DNA of 9,575 nucleotides. Source: UBA1351 sp964563505. GTDB lineage: Bacteria > Bacillota > Clostridia > Lachnospirales > Vallitaleaceae. The notes under the pieces are model-generated. The model was not told the origin of the DNA, searched no databases, and saw only the letters and a list, made by a program, of their open reading frames with translations. The stretch lies in NCBI GenBank assembly GCA_964563505.1, contig CAZLXW010000099.1, forward strand, positions 1 through 9,575. The letters run 5' to 3'. Positions within the stretch are counted from its first letter, which is position 1; each line of letters starts with the position of its first letter. Shown in pieces: positions 1 through 6,114 of the stretch. A program made the position numbers and the translations under genes.

Positions 1-69
1 TGTGAACACTATATAGACCAACATAAACATGTCAAAAAAAGATAAAATTAGGGACGCACTATATGTCAT
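1..69 (-). CDS. N-terminus of a membrane protein, probably a sensor histidine kinase of the AgrC/GHKL type (partial, runs off the left edge)
   Basis: An ATG at 69 opens a frame that stays open for all 23 codons to the window edge. It is preceded by GAGAGG about 7 bases upstream (minus-strand GTGAGAGGTAAATTTAATG), lying in the last codons of the response regulator, so the two genes overlap by 11 bases and are probably translationally coupled. The visible residues are strongly hydrophobic after the first five (…LILSFFDMFMLVYIVF…), as expected of the first transmembrane helix of a multi-pass sensor. In Bacillota a LytTR regulator is very often paired with a GHKL-family kinase such as AgrC or VirS, and that is the inferred identity. 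Only the frame, SD and hydrophobicity are seen; the kinase assignment is inference, since no catalytic domain lies inside the window. Confidence 0.6.
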   Translation of the reverse strand, partial: MTYSASLILSFFDMFMLVYIVFT

Positions 70-778
70 TAAATTTACCTCTCACTTCTTTTAAAAAACT
101 TCGACCTATTGGAACTTCGTGTTTTACACTATTGAGTTTAATTTTCTTTGAATCAAACTCAATTTTTTCAACATAATTCAAGTTAATGATAATTGATTGA
201 TGCACCTGCATAAAATAGGCTTCATCTAACAAGGGTTTAAACTTTTTCATGGGCATGCGCATATATTCAATTTTATCTTCTTTGGTTATGATTACGATTC
301 TACGATTAAAATATTCGACATATATAATATCCTTCATATCAATTAATTGAGTGAAATCTTTGAATTTCAATGCTAACTTTTTTGCTTCATTTTTATATGT
401 TTCGTCCAGAAAATCAACCAGTATTTTTTGAAGGACATTTTTAACATCTTCTTCTGAATAAGGTTTTAAAATATAGTCATAACAATGAATTTTGCGAAAT
501 GCTTCCATCTCTTTTGTTGGCATAGCCGTAATAAATATAATTGGTGTGAATTGATATTTTTTTATTTGTCTTAACCGTTTAGCTAACTCTATTCCCGAAT
601 AATCCTCTACCTGAATATCTAATAAAAATGCACTGATATTGTTTGATATTGAATAATTATAAGCTTCACTTGCACGGCTTGTTTCAAAAAATTCCAATGT
701 CGGATTGATTTTTGATGCTATTTCAAGTAAATGTCTCCTACAAGAAATATTATCTTCCAACAATAAGATTTGCCCCAT
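59..778 (-). CDS. LytTR-family response regulator (AgrA/LytR type transcription factor)
   Basis: A 239-aa two-domain regulator. Residues 1-125 form a receiver domain: acidic pocket E8/D9 (LLLEDN), phospho-acceptor D54 (FLLDIQ), T84 (FITA) and K105 (ILKPYS), all in the expected places. Residues ~135-239 form a LytTR DNA-binding domain, with the typical IIYVEYFNRR strand, the F.QVHQSIIINLNYV region and the PIGRSFLK end. Length is normal for AgrA-like proteins. The frame could open at a GTG at 796, but the ATG at 778 has AGGAAGAGGG 5 bases upstream and is preferred. It has its own promoter directly upstream and overlaps the next gene (putative sensor). In this family, phosphorylation by the cognate kinase drives binding to paired 9-bp repeats; I found no convincing pair in this window, so its targets are unknown. 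Family assignment is firm; the regulon is not. Confidence 0.95.
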   Translation of the reverse strand: MGQILLLEDNISCRRHLLEIASKINPTLEFFETSRASEAYNYSISNNISAFLLDIQVEDYSGIELAKRLRQIKKYQFTPIIFITAMPTKEMEAFRKIHCYDYILKPYSEEDVKNVLQKILVDFLDETYKNEAKKLALKFKDFTQLIDMKDIIYVEYFNRRIVIITKEDKIEYMRMPMKKFKPLLDEAYFMQVHQSIIINLNYVEKIEFDSKKIKLNSVKHEVPIGRSFLKEVRGKFNDI

Positions 779-842
779 ATTATCCCTCTTCCTCACTCAT
801 AAAACGTCAAGCTTGATATTACAATTTCCTGTTATTCTTACA

Positions 843-872
843 ATTATAACTTATCTTATCAAAATTTTCCAA
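843..872 (-). promoter_or_regulatory. Putative sigma-A promoter of the LytTR regulator gene
   Basis: On the minus strand TTGGAA (872-867) and TATAAT (848-843) are separated by 18 bp, giving a start near 836 and a leader of about 58 nt. The -35 box begins immediately after the ABC-F stop codon. A 7-bp inverted repeat (TTTCCAA…TTGGAAA, about 882-861) covers the last ABC-F codons and the -35 box. It is followed by only ATTTT, so it is at best a weak terminator for the ABC-F gene. Confidence 0.6.
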
Positions 873-2318
873 TTATATATTTGGAAATATGACAAGTTCA
901 TGGTCTTGAATTGTCATAATTTGATTGGCTACAGACTCTACAAATTGCCGGTCATGGGAAACAAATAATAATGTTCTGTCATAGTCTTTAAGAGCTTCCT
1001 CAATAACTTCAAGACTTGAAATATCCAGATAATTGGTCGGTTCGTCTAAGATTAACATATTAAAGTCCTCAAGTAATATCTTTGCAAAGGACACTTTAAC
1101 AAGTTCGCCGCCGCTTAAAACGTTCACCGGTTTATATACTTTTTCACCTCGAAAGAGTAGGCGTGCTAGCAGAAGACGCGCTATGGTTTCAGAATATATG
1201 CTCGATTGCATAACATTATCTAATATTGTTAAGTTCGGATCTAGAATATTCAATTCCTGATTAAAGTATCCAATCTTGGCCGAAGGTGCTTTTTTGATTC
1301 CCGGTGCATTGTCTAGTATCATGTTAATTAATGTGCTCTTACCAGATCCATTTGGGCCGACTAGGGCTATCTTAGCTCCGTTTCCAATTTTAAAATTTGC
1401 ATCTTTAAAGATGGTTTTGTTGCCAAAGGATTTATTGATCTTACTTCCCTCAACTAAAAACTTACTGTGTATCTGACTGGCCGGTAAAATATCTAGCTGT
1501 ATTTTTTTATCTTCCTCCGGCTTTTCCTTTACTTCAAGATGTTCTACCCGAGACCGTACGCTTTTGACCGCATTATCCAGATTTGCTTTTGCTTTTTGCC
1601 CACCCATTTTATGTAATCGTGCTTCGGAGTTACCCATACGCTTGGGTGTACGCTTCACTTTTTGACTTGCTTTCTTTTTCTGCTTCATCACAGATTCCAA
1701 GCGCTTTTTTTCGTCTACATATGCCTTATATTCACGGTAGGCAAAGTTACGTTCTTGATCTTTTTGTTCCTTATAGTCCTTATAATTTCCCTTATAGCTT
1801 TTAATCTTACCGTTTTCGACCTCAATAATCTGATTACATATACGATTCAATAAACTTCGGTCATGGGAAATAATTACCAAAGCACCTTGATATCGCAACA
1901 AAAAGGCTTCTATTAATTCAATACTGTCAACATCTAGATTACTTGTTGGTTCATCTGCAAAAATAATCGCATTTCTATCATCAAAAGCCGCTGCCACTTT
2001 AAATCTTGTCTTCTCGCCACCACTCATAGATGGACTCCAGTTAGGATCCACCTTAAATTTTGATGCCATTTCATAGCTAATATATTTTACTTCCGGATCC
2101 TGAAGCTGTGATATATAGCCTATATTTCCTTTGACTTTTATCGTTCCTTCATCCGGCTGAATATGCTGGCTCAATAAATTAATCAAGGTTGTCTTGCCTG
2201 CTCCGTTGGCTCCCACAATCCCAATGCGGTCTTCTTGATAGATTTTCAAGTCATCAATTTCAATGATTTGACGTTCTCCATAATACTTTTTGATCTCTCT
2301 ACATTCAATTAATTGCAT
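873..2318 (-). CDS. ABC-F family ATPase, antibiotic-resistance (ribosome protection) type, Vga/Msr/VmlR/CplR-like
   Basis: A 481-aa soluble protein with two ABC ATPase cassettes and no transmembrane segment, hence ABC-F rather than a transporter. Cassette 1: Walker A GANGAGKT (36-43), signature MSGGE (98-102), Walker B IIFADEP (118-124), H-loop SHD (151-153). Cassette 2: Walker A GPNGSGKS (321-328), signature LSGGE (401-405), Walker B MLILDEP (421-427), H-loop SHD (454-456). The two are joined by a long, Lys/Arg-rich helical linker (~190-275) containing RMGNSEARLHKMGGQKAK, the kind of interdomain linker that reaches the ribosomal peptidyl-transferase region in Vga, Lsa, Msr and VmlR proteins. 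Such proteins displace lincosamide, streptogramin A, pleuromutilin or macrolide antibiotics. Start ATG 2318 has GGGAGG 7 bases upstream. It is a monocistronic unit with a dedicated promoter and structured leader, which fits a resistance ABC-F better than a housekeeping EttA-like one. The exact drug spectrum cannot be read from the sequence. Confidence 0.93.
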   Translation of the reverse strand: MQLIECREIKKYYGERQIIEIDDLKIYQEDRIGIVGANGAGKTTLINLLSQHIQPDEGTIKVKGNIGYISQLQDPEVKYISYEMASKFKVDPNWSPSMSGGEKTRFKVAAAFDDRNAIIFADEPTSNLDVDSIELIEAFLLRYQGALVIISHDRSLLNRICNQIIEVENGKIKSYKGNYKDYKEQKDQERNFAYREYKAYVDEKKRLESVMKQKKKASQKVKRTPKRMGNSEARLHKMGGQKAKANLDNAVKSVRSRVEHLEVKEKPEEDKKIQLDILPASQIHSKFLVEGSKINKSFGNKTIFKDANFKIGNGAKIALVGPNGSGKSTLINMILDNAPGIKKAPSAKIGYFNQELNILDPNLTILDNVMQSSIYSETIARLLLARLLFRGEKVYKPVNVLSGGELVKVSFAKILLEDFNMLILDEPTNYLDISSLEVIEEALKDYDRTLLFVSHDRQFVESVANQIMTIQDHELVIFPNI

Positions 2319-2538
2319 AAAAATTCCTCCCTAGTATATAGAGAGGACAGTATTATTGCCTCGGATAAAGCTTGACTTTAAAAAGCTATCCAAAGCTGCA
2401 AATAGTCTATAATTGTATAATAAGATACCTTTGCGTACGAAATACTATCCACTCATAAAATTAAAAATATAATTAAAGTGAATTATAACTTCATTCGCAA
2501 GGTACCTCCTTTTTATAAAATCATTGGTGTTTCTTCTA
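2319..2538 (-). promoter_or_regulatory. Structured leader of the ABC-F gene: putative translational attenuator
   Basis: The ~220-nt leader contains three competing pairings. Stem 1: GGTACCTTGCG (2506-2496), overlapping the upstream ORF and its SD, pairs with CGCAAAGGTATC (2435-2424), 11 pairs with one bulge. Stem 2: GAGTGGATAGTATT (2454-2441) pairs with AATACTGTCCTCTC (2354-2341), 12 Watson-Crick pairs plus one G-U and one mismatch. Stem 3: UCCUCUC (2347-2341) pairs with GGGAGGA (2331-2325), the ABC-F Shine-Dalgarno, across a 9-nt loop. Stems 2 and 3 use the same bases, and stem 1 encloses the left arm of stem 2. A ribosome held on the upstream ORF would break stem 1, allow stem 2 and release the SD. 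A local hairpin (GGATAGCTT…AAGC..TATCC, 2391-2363) lies inside. I see no U-run, so this looks like translational attenuation rather than transcription termination. Confidence 0.6.
2483..2494 (-). CDS. Candidate leader mini-ORF upstream of the ABC-F gene (Met-Lys-Leu-stop)
   Basis: ATG AAG TTA TAA at 2494-2483 follows a perfect AGGAGG (2510-2505) with 10 bases between. An in-frame TTG at 2500 would make it five codons (fMet-Arg-Met-Lys-Leu) with only 4 bases of spacing. An SD this strong, far from the ABC-F start and followed by an immediate stop, is hard to explain except as a ribosome landing site for attenuation. Very short leader ORFs upstream of resistance genes are known in Bacillota. 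Which of the two starts is used is unclear. Confidence 0.5.
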   Translation of the reverse strand: MKL

Positions 2539-2544
2539 TTTCAT

Positions 2545-2573
2545 ATTATATGATTTTGAAAATATTATGTCAA
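2545..2573 (-). promoter_or_regulatory. Consensus sigma-A promoter of the ABC-F gene
   Basis: On the minus strand TTGACA (2573-2568) and TATAAT (2550-2545) match both consensus boxes exactly with the optimal 17-bp spacer. The expected start is near 2538. The -35 begins 15 bases after the HIT-gene stop codon, so the ABC-F gene is transcribed independently. Such a strong promoter implies that control acts after initiation, in the leader. Confidence 0.88.
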
Positions 2574-2588
2574 CCTTTCAGGAAAAGT

Positions 2589-3008
2589 TTACAGATTTTC
2601 TTTGATTGTTTGAATTAACTCTGCATATTCCTCATCCGACAGATACACACGGTCCGGATTCATTGCAAATGTTGTGCACCATTCAAATTCATCTTGATAT
2701 TTGGGGACCAAGTGAAAATGCAGGTGTTTTCCATTATCTCCATATGCACCATAATTGATTTTCTCAGGTTTAAAGGCTTTATGCAATGCCTTAGCCACCT
2801 GATTGACCTCTGACATAAATTGATTTCTTTCATCATCATTTAAATCCACGATTTCACTCACATGTTTTTTGTGCGCAACGATAACGCGCCCTTTATGACT
2901 CTGCTCTTTAAATAAAATAAGCATGGAGCTCTCTAGATCACATATTTTAATACCAAATTTATCTAGCAATTCACCTTGAACACAATATCCGCAATTATTA
3001 TCTTTCAT
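2589..3008 (-). CDS. HIT-family (histidine triad) nucleotide-binding hydrolase/transferase
   Basis: A 139-aa cytosolic protein with the defining histidine triad H95-L-H97-F-H99 (KHLHFHLVPK) near the C-terminal third, preceded by the NYGAYGDNG segment that belongs to the nucleotide-binding fold. The middle histidine normally forms the nucleotidyl intermediate when the phosphoanhydride or phosphoramidate of a nucleotide is cleaved. A C-x-x-C pair (C6, C9) at the N-terminus is a common place for metal ligands in some HIT proteins, but no further ligand set is obvious. The frame could extend upstream to a TTG at 3047; the ATG at 3008 has GAGGAG 8 bases upstream and is preferred. It is separated from the ABC-F gene by the latter's own promoter and is divergent from the CPBP gene, so it is probably monocistronic. 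The precise substrate is unknown. Confidence 0.92.
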   Translation of the reverse strand: MKDNNCGYCVQGELLDKFGIKICDLESSMLILFKEQSHKGRVIVAHKKHVSEIVDLNDDERNQFMSEVNQVAKALHKAFKPEKINYGAYGDNGKHLHFHLVPKYQDEFEWCTTFAMNPDRVYLSDEEYAELIQTIKENL

Positions 3009-3094
3009 CTCTTTATCTCCTCGTTTTTTAATGTATGTTCTATTCAACTTGTTTATATATTTCTTAATCTCCTTTATTCTATATGAAAAACCCC

Positions 3095-3134
3095 AAAAAA
3101 GCTAGTAAGAACCCCTCGTTTCATTAGCCTTTTT
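3095..3134. terminator. Terminator-like stem-loop in the divergent HIT/CPBP gap
   Basis: GCTAGTAAGAA (3101-3111) can pair imperfectly with TTTCATTAGC (3119-3128; one A-C mismatch and two G-U pairs). It is flanked by six A on the left and CTTTTT on the right, so it resembles an intrinsic terminator in either direction. No visible gene reads into it, because both neighbours start pointing away. Its role is therefore open. Confidence 0.35.
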
Positions 3135-3154
3135 ATAAAAGCTTTAGAAAAAGA

Positions 3155-3185
3155 TTACATTGTGTTTAGAATATTCTACTATAAT
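3155..3185 (+). promoter_or_regulatory. Putative CPBP-gene promoter with an internal 12-bp palindrome
   Basis: TATAAT at 3180-3185 is a perfect -10 box, with TTACAT at 3155-3160 as the best -35 (spacer 19 bp, longer than ideal). A perfect palindrome TAGAATATTCTA (3167-3178) sits inside the spacer, where a repressor would block polymerase. TAGAAT in the palindrome could itself be an alternative -10. The -10 is clear, the rest is weak. Confidence 0.45.
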
Positions 3186-3239
3186 GAAAATATAGATATC
3201 TCGTTAATTGCTGTTGAGGTAGAGGAGGAAATAGTTCAT

Positions 3240-3947
3240 ATGCAAAACTCAAAGAAAATTACAAGGTTTAAAAAAATAAGCGTTTGGCTTTTCGTTATTA
3301 TTGTCGGATTTATATGTTATGTTCTCTCTCAAATTTTCTTTCAAATGGGCTCTTGGGGTGGTTATCAAGGTGTGAATCTTACTATTGTCGGATTAATACA
3401 AGCCTTACTGATTCTTCCTTTAATCTATTTTGGACTAAAACAGATGGGAATAAAAAAGGAAAAAATTGGCATTAGCTCAAAAAATCTAGGCCGCGATGCA
3501 TTAGTCGGAATCTGTGTGGCTATCTCTTGGGCTATCCTTCAATTTGTTTGGCTTATTCCAAGTACGGGTGGCGCCGATAGAAAAGATATCGCTCAAATAC
3601 TCACGATGATTGATGGACAATGGATGAACGTTCTATGGTACATTCCCCTTGGTATTATTGGTGGTGGAATAACTGAAGAAATATACAATAGAGGATTTTT
3701 TATTGGTGCAATCAATGAGACCTTTGACCACTCAAAGCTTGCCCTTTGGATTGCTGCCATAATATCCATCCTCTTTTTTGTGGCAGGCCATCTCCCTACT
3801 AACTTCGTTGAATGGGTGGATTTGCTTATCCCCACTATAGCCTATACACTTATGTTTTTGTCGACCAAACGATTAACGGCTTCTATTGTAGCACACGGAC
3901 TGTGGAACACTTTGGCTGTTGTTTTGATTTACATTATTTATGCTTAA
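3240..3947 (+). CDS. CPBP-family (CAAX protease / bacteriocin-processing, Abi-type) integral membrane protein
   Basis: A 235-aa multi-pass membrane protein carrying the three conserved CPBP motifs: EEIYNR (E146, E147, R151), F180-x-x-x-H184 (FVAGH) and H219-G-L-W-N223. These residues form the intramembrane metal-dependent active site in the family of Rce1-like proteases. About six to seven hydrophobic helices are visible, the first at 14-34 and the last at 219-234. Bacterial members process or protect against small peptides, or anchor regulators, but no bacteriocin-like peptide lies next to it here. The start at ATG 3240 has AGGAGG upstream, with a longish 11-base gap. A GTG at 3162 would add 26 residues but lacks an SD and would lie upstream of the best -10 box, so it is rejected. 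The gene stands alone on the plus strand and converges on the GGDEF-EAL gene, with 13 bp between the two stops. Confidence 0.9.
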   Translation: MQNSKKITRFKKISVWLFVIIVGFICYVLSQIFFQMGSWGGYQGVNLTIVGLIQALLILPLIYFGLKQMGIKKEKIGISSKNLGRDALVGICVAISWAILQFVWLIPSTGGADRKDIAQILTMIDGQWMNVLWYIPLGIIGGGITEEIYNRGFFIGAINETFDHSKLALWIAAIISILFFVAGHLPTNFVEWVDLLIPTIAYTLMFLSTKRLTASIVAHGLWNTLAVVLIYIIYA

Positions 3948-3960
3948 TATGTTAATTTCT

Positions 3961-6075
3961 TTATTCTAAAAAAAAGCTTTCAATTTTCTCAGCTTCAACG
4001 GCTTCACTAAAATAAAACCCTTGATATATTTGGCACCCCATTTTTTCTAGAATTTCCAATTGCTGATACTCTTCAACACCTTCTGCGATTAAGTCTAAAT
4101 CATAATCTTTGGCTAAGGCAATGATCGATTTTACAATTTTATATGAATCATGGGTAATTCTAGAGATTAAATCAAAATCGATTTTAATCGTTGTTACGTC
4201 AAGTTTACTTAGATAGGTCAATGAAGAATATCCCGCTCCGAAATCATCAAGGGCTATTCGTACACCTGCATCTCGAAAAATCTTAATAACATCAATTGCT
4301 ATATCAATATTTTCTAGTTCTAGTCGCTCTGTTATTTCAATTTCTAAATATTCAGGATTGATTTCCATCATTTCCATTAATTGTAATATTTTTTCTGCTA
4401 GTTCACGTCGAAACTGTTTGGCTGATATATTAATACTAATTCTTAATGGTATGCCCTTTGCTTTCCATTCTTTGAGTTGGTCTAAAACATTCAATATAAC
4501 AAAGTCATCGATCCGATCGATAAGATTATGTTTTTCAGCAATAGGTATAAAAGCACCTGGAGATATCCAATCTCCGTTAGTCTCTTGCCATCGAATCAAG
4601 GCTTCAACTCCAATGATTTTTCCACTTGCGATCTCTACCTGGGGTTGATAATACATTTTTATTTGTTTATCCTTCAAGGCTGTGTTGAGCTTTTCTTCAA
4701 ATTTAACTTCATCATAATATTGCTTACCTACATTTTGATTATACATCTGGATACGATTTTTACCGGTTTTTTTCACATAGTACATAGCTATATCCGCATA
4801 TTTAATAATATCGTCATAACTGTTACCATCCTGAGGATAAGCACTTGTCCCAATACTACAGGATATATCAAATCTATTCGCTTCGACTATATACGGTTTT
4901 TTTAGGTCCTTCATTAAGGGTTCTAACAAATTCGCCAGGTTCTCTTGTAAATACTGTTCGTTAATAAGAAGAATAAATTCGTCACCACTCCATCGATATA
5001 CATGTAATGCTTTGTTTTCAAAAGATACAAGTCTAGACGCAATTTGCTTAAGTAACCGATCTCCTACCGTATGACCTAATGTATCGTTAACATTCTTAAA
5101 ATCATCTATATCGATAAATACAATATCGAATTTTTTATTGTTGCTAATAAGATTTTCAAGTTTTTTGATTAAAGCTCTTCTGTTCTTAAGTGATGTCAGT
5201 GTATCCGTATAAACAAGACCTTGTACTTGATTAGACAATAAATAATTCTTATAAAAACCATTTATAATCGTAAATGCAATTAATAAAAATATGAGTAAAC
5301 TCGTTCCTAAGTTTATGAATAGTTCAAGGTTTCGCTCATTATAATACATATCTGAGTAATCCGCTGTCATAATCCAGTGATCGTTTAAAAAAGTAATTTC
5401 TTTTCTAAGAACCAGATTTTTATGCGCTATATCCTTTCCATAAAAAACGTCACCCTTTTCTGTGGCCAGTGAAATGTTTAGTTTGGAATAATTCTCTTCA
5501 AGATTTAAATCACTTAATATGGCATCCATATCAACAACGATATTAATGATTCCCCAATACGTCCCATCCCTAACTATAGGCGCTCTTACAATTAAGCCCA
5601 AGCCACCTTGGCGTAGTTCATATGGACCGCTGACAACGATCTCATTTGTCTTCATTGCCAGCTCAATATCCCTTCTTACCCTTTCTCGTTCATCCCTTGC
5701 GAGATTATGGCCAATAGTTGCTTCATTCCCCTTAATAGGATAAACAAATTGCTGGATATTATTTGGTGCAATCGAAAAATTCTTTATATTATCCATTGAT
5801 TTTTGCACTTCATTAGAAAATGCGTCGAAACTTTCATTAGTAATTCCGGTATTTATCTGTGACCTTGTAAACCCTTTTAAGGCATATATAAATATGGTCG
5901 TTTGATTGATGGCTGAATGAATACTCGTTTCTGCTTTAAGAAATTCTTCTTCAGCATTTATTTTTTTATTGGTTGTAATATAATTATATTGAAAATGTGC
6001 AAAAATTCCCCAAGCGAAAATCATAAAAACAATAACAATTATATATCGTACTATTTTTTTTCGATTAGTAATCAT
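3961..6075 (-). CDS. Membrane CHASE-GGDEF-EAL protein (cyclic-di-GMP turnover)
   Basis: A 704-aa protein with TM1 (9-27), an extracytoplasmic CHASE-like sensor (~55-190; motifs VYPIKGNEATIGHNL, SGPYELRQGGLGLIVRAPIV, YWGIINIVVDMDAIL), TM2 (252-272), GGDEF (~285-448) and EAL (~455-704). The GGDEF signature is S363-G-D-E-F367, with Ser replacing the first Gly, and no RxxD inhibitory site is found five residues before it (ALHVY there). The EAL domain is intact: E491-A-L, N549, E581, D610-D-F-G, K631, E665 and Q683, so c-di-GMP phosphodiesterase activity is expected. Cyclase activity is possible, since S-G-D-E-F variants can be active. Start ATG 6075 has AAAGGG 6 bases upstream. It sits 39 bp after the HEAT-like gene, probably in the same transcript. 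Inferred role: an external small ligand, often cytokinin-like or peptide-like in CHASE proteins, tunes c-di-GMP and so motility or attachment. Confidence 0.93.
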   Translation of the reverse strand: MITNRKKIVRYIIVIVFMIFAWGIFAHFQYNYITTNKKINAEEEFLKAETSIHSAINQTTIFIYALKGFTRSQINTGITNESFDAFSNEVQKSMDNIKNFSIAPNNIQQFVYPIKGNEATIGHNLARDERERVRRDIELAMKTNEIVVSGPYELRQGGLGLIVRAPIVRDGTYWGIINIVVDMDAILSDLNLEENYSKLNISLATEKGDVFYGKDIAHKNLVLRKEITFLNDHWIMTADYSDMYYNERNLELFINLGTSLLIFLLIAFTIINGFYKNYLLSNQVQGLVYTDTLTSLKNRRALIKKLENLISNNKKFDIVFIDIDDFKNVNDTLGHTVGDRLLKQIASRLVSFENKALHVYRWSGDEFILLINEQYLQENLANLLEPLMKDLKKPYIVEANRFDISCSIGTSAYPQDGNSYDDIIKYADIAMYYVKKTGKNRIQMYNQNVGKQYYDEVKFEEKLNTALKDKQIKMYYQPQVEIASGKIIGVEALIRWQETNGDWISPGAFIPIAEKHNLIDRIDDFVILNVLDQLKEWKAKGIPLRISINISAKQFRRELAEKILQLMEMMEINPEYLEIEITERLELENIDIAIDVIKIFRDAGVRIALDDFGAGYSSLTYLSKLDVTTIKIDFDLISRITHDSYKIVKSIIALAKDYDLDLIAEGVEEYQQLEILEKMGCQIYQGFYFSEAVEAEKIESFFLE

Positions 6076-6114
6076 TGGTTACCCTTTCTGATAAATTCTG
6101 CGTTTTCAAGGAAA

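Noticed and set aside
779..796. GTG start at 796 for the LytTR regulator
   Set aside because: The extension MRKRDN is translated from the Shine-Dalgarno itself; ATG 778 begins the receiver-domain strand as in homologues.
780..850. Paired LytTR-type 9-bp binding repeats in the regulator's own promoter region (autoregulation)
   Set aside because: GTT-containing words are present, but no pair with the expected sequence and spacing could be found on either strand.
1033..1853. Several plus-strand open frames opposite the ABC-F gene
   Set aside because: Short, without ribosome sites, and antisense to a gene whose two ATPase cassettes are complete.
2363..2391. Hairpin GGATAGCTT…AAGC..TATCC as a transcription terminator in the ABC-F leader
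   Set aside because: It is followed by GAGGCAATAATAC rather than a U-run; it is more likely a local stem inside the larger fold.
2572..2589. Short inverted repeat AACTTTT/AAAGGTT after the HIT stop as an intrinsic terminator
   Set aside because: Seven A-T-rich pairs including one G-U, no U-run downstream, and it overlaps the -35 box of the ABC-F promoter.
3162..3239. Longer CPBP start at GTG 3162
   Set aside because: No Shine-Dalgarno, hydrophilic extension, and it would precede the best -10 box at 3180-3185; ATG 3240 has AGGAGG upstream.
4358..4905. Plus-strand open frames within the GGDEF-EAL gene
   Set aside because: They lie wholly opposite a long gene with intact motifs, lack SD sequences and encode no recognisable domain; they are antisense shadows.
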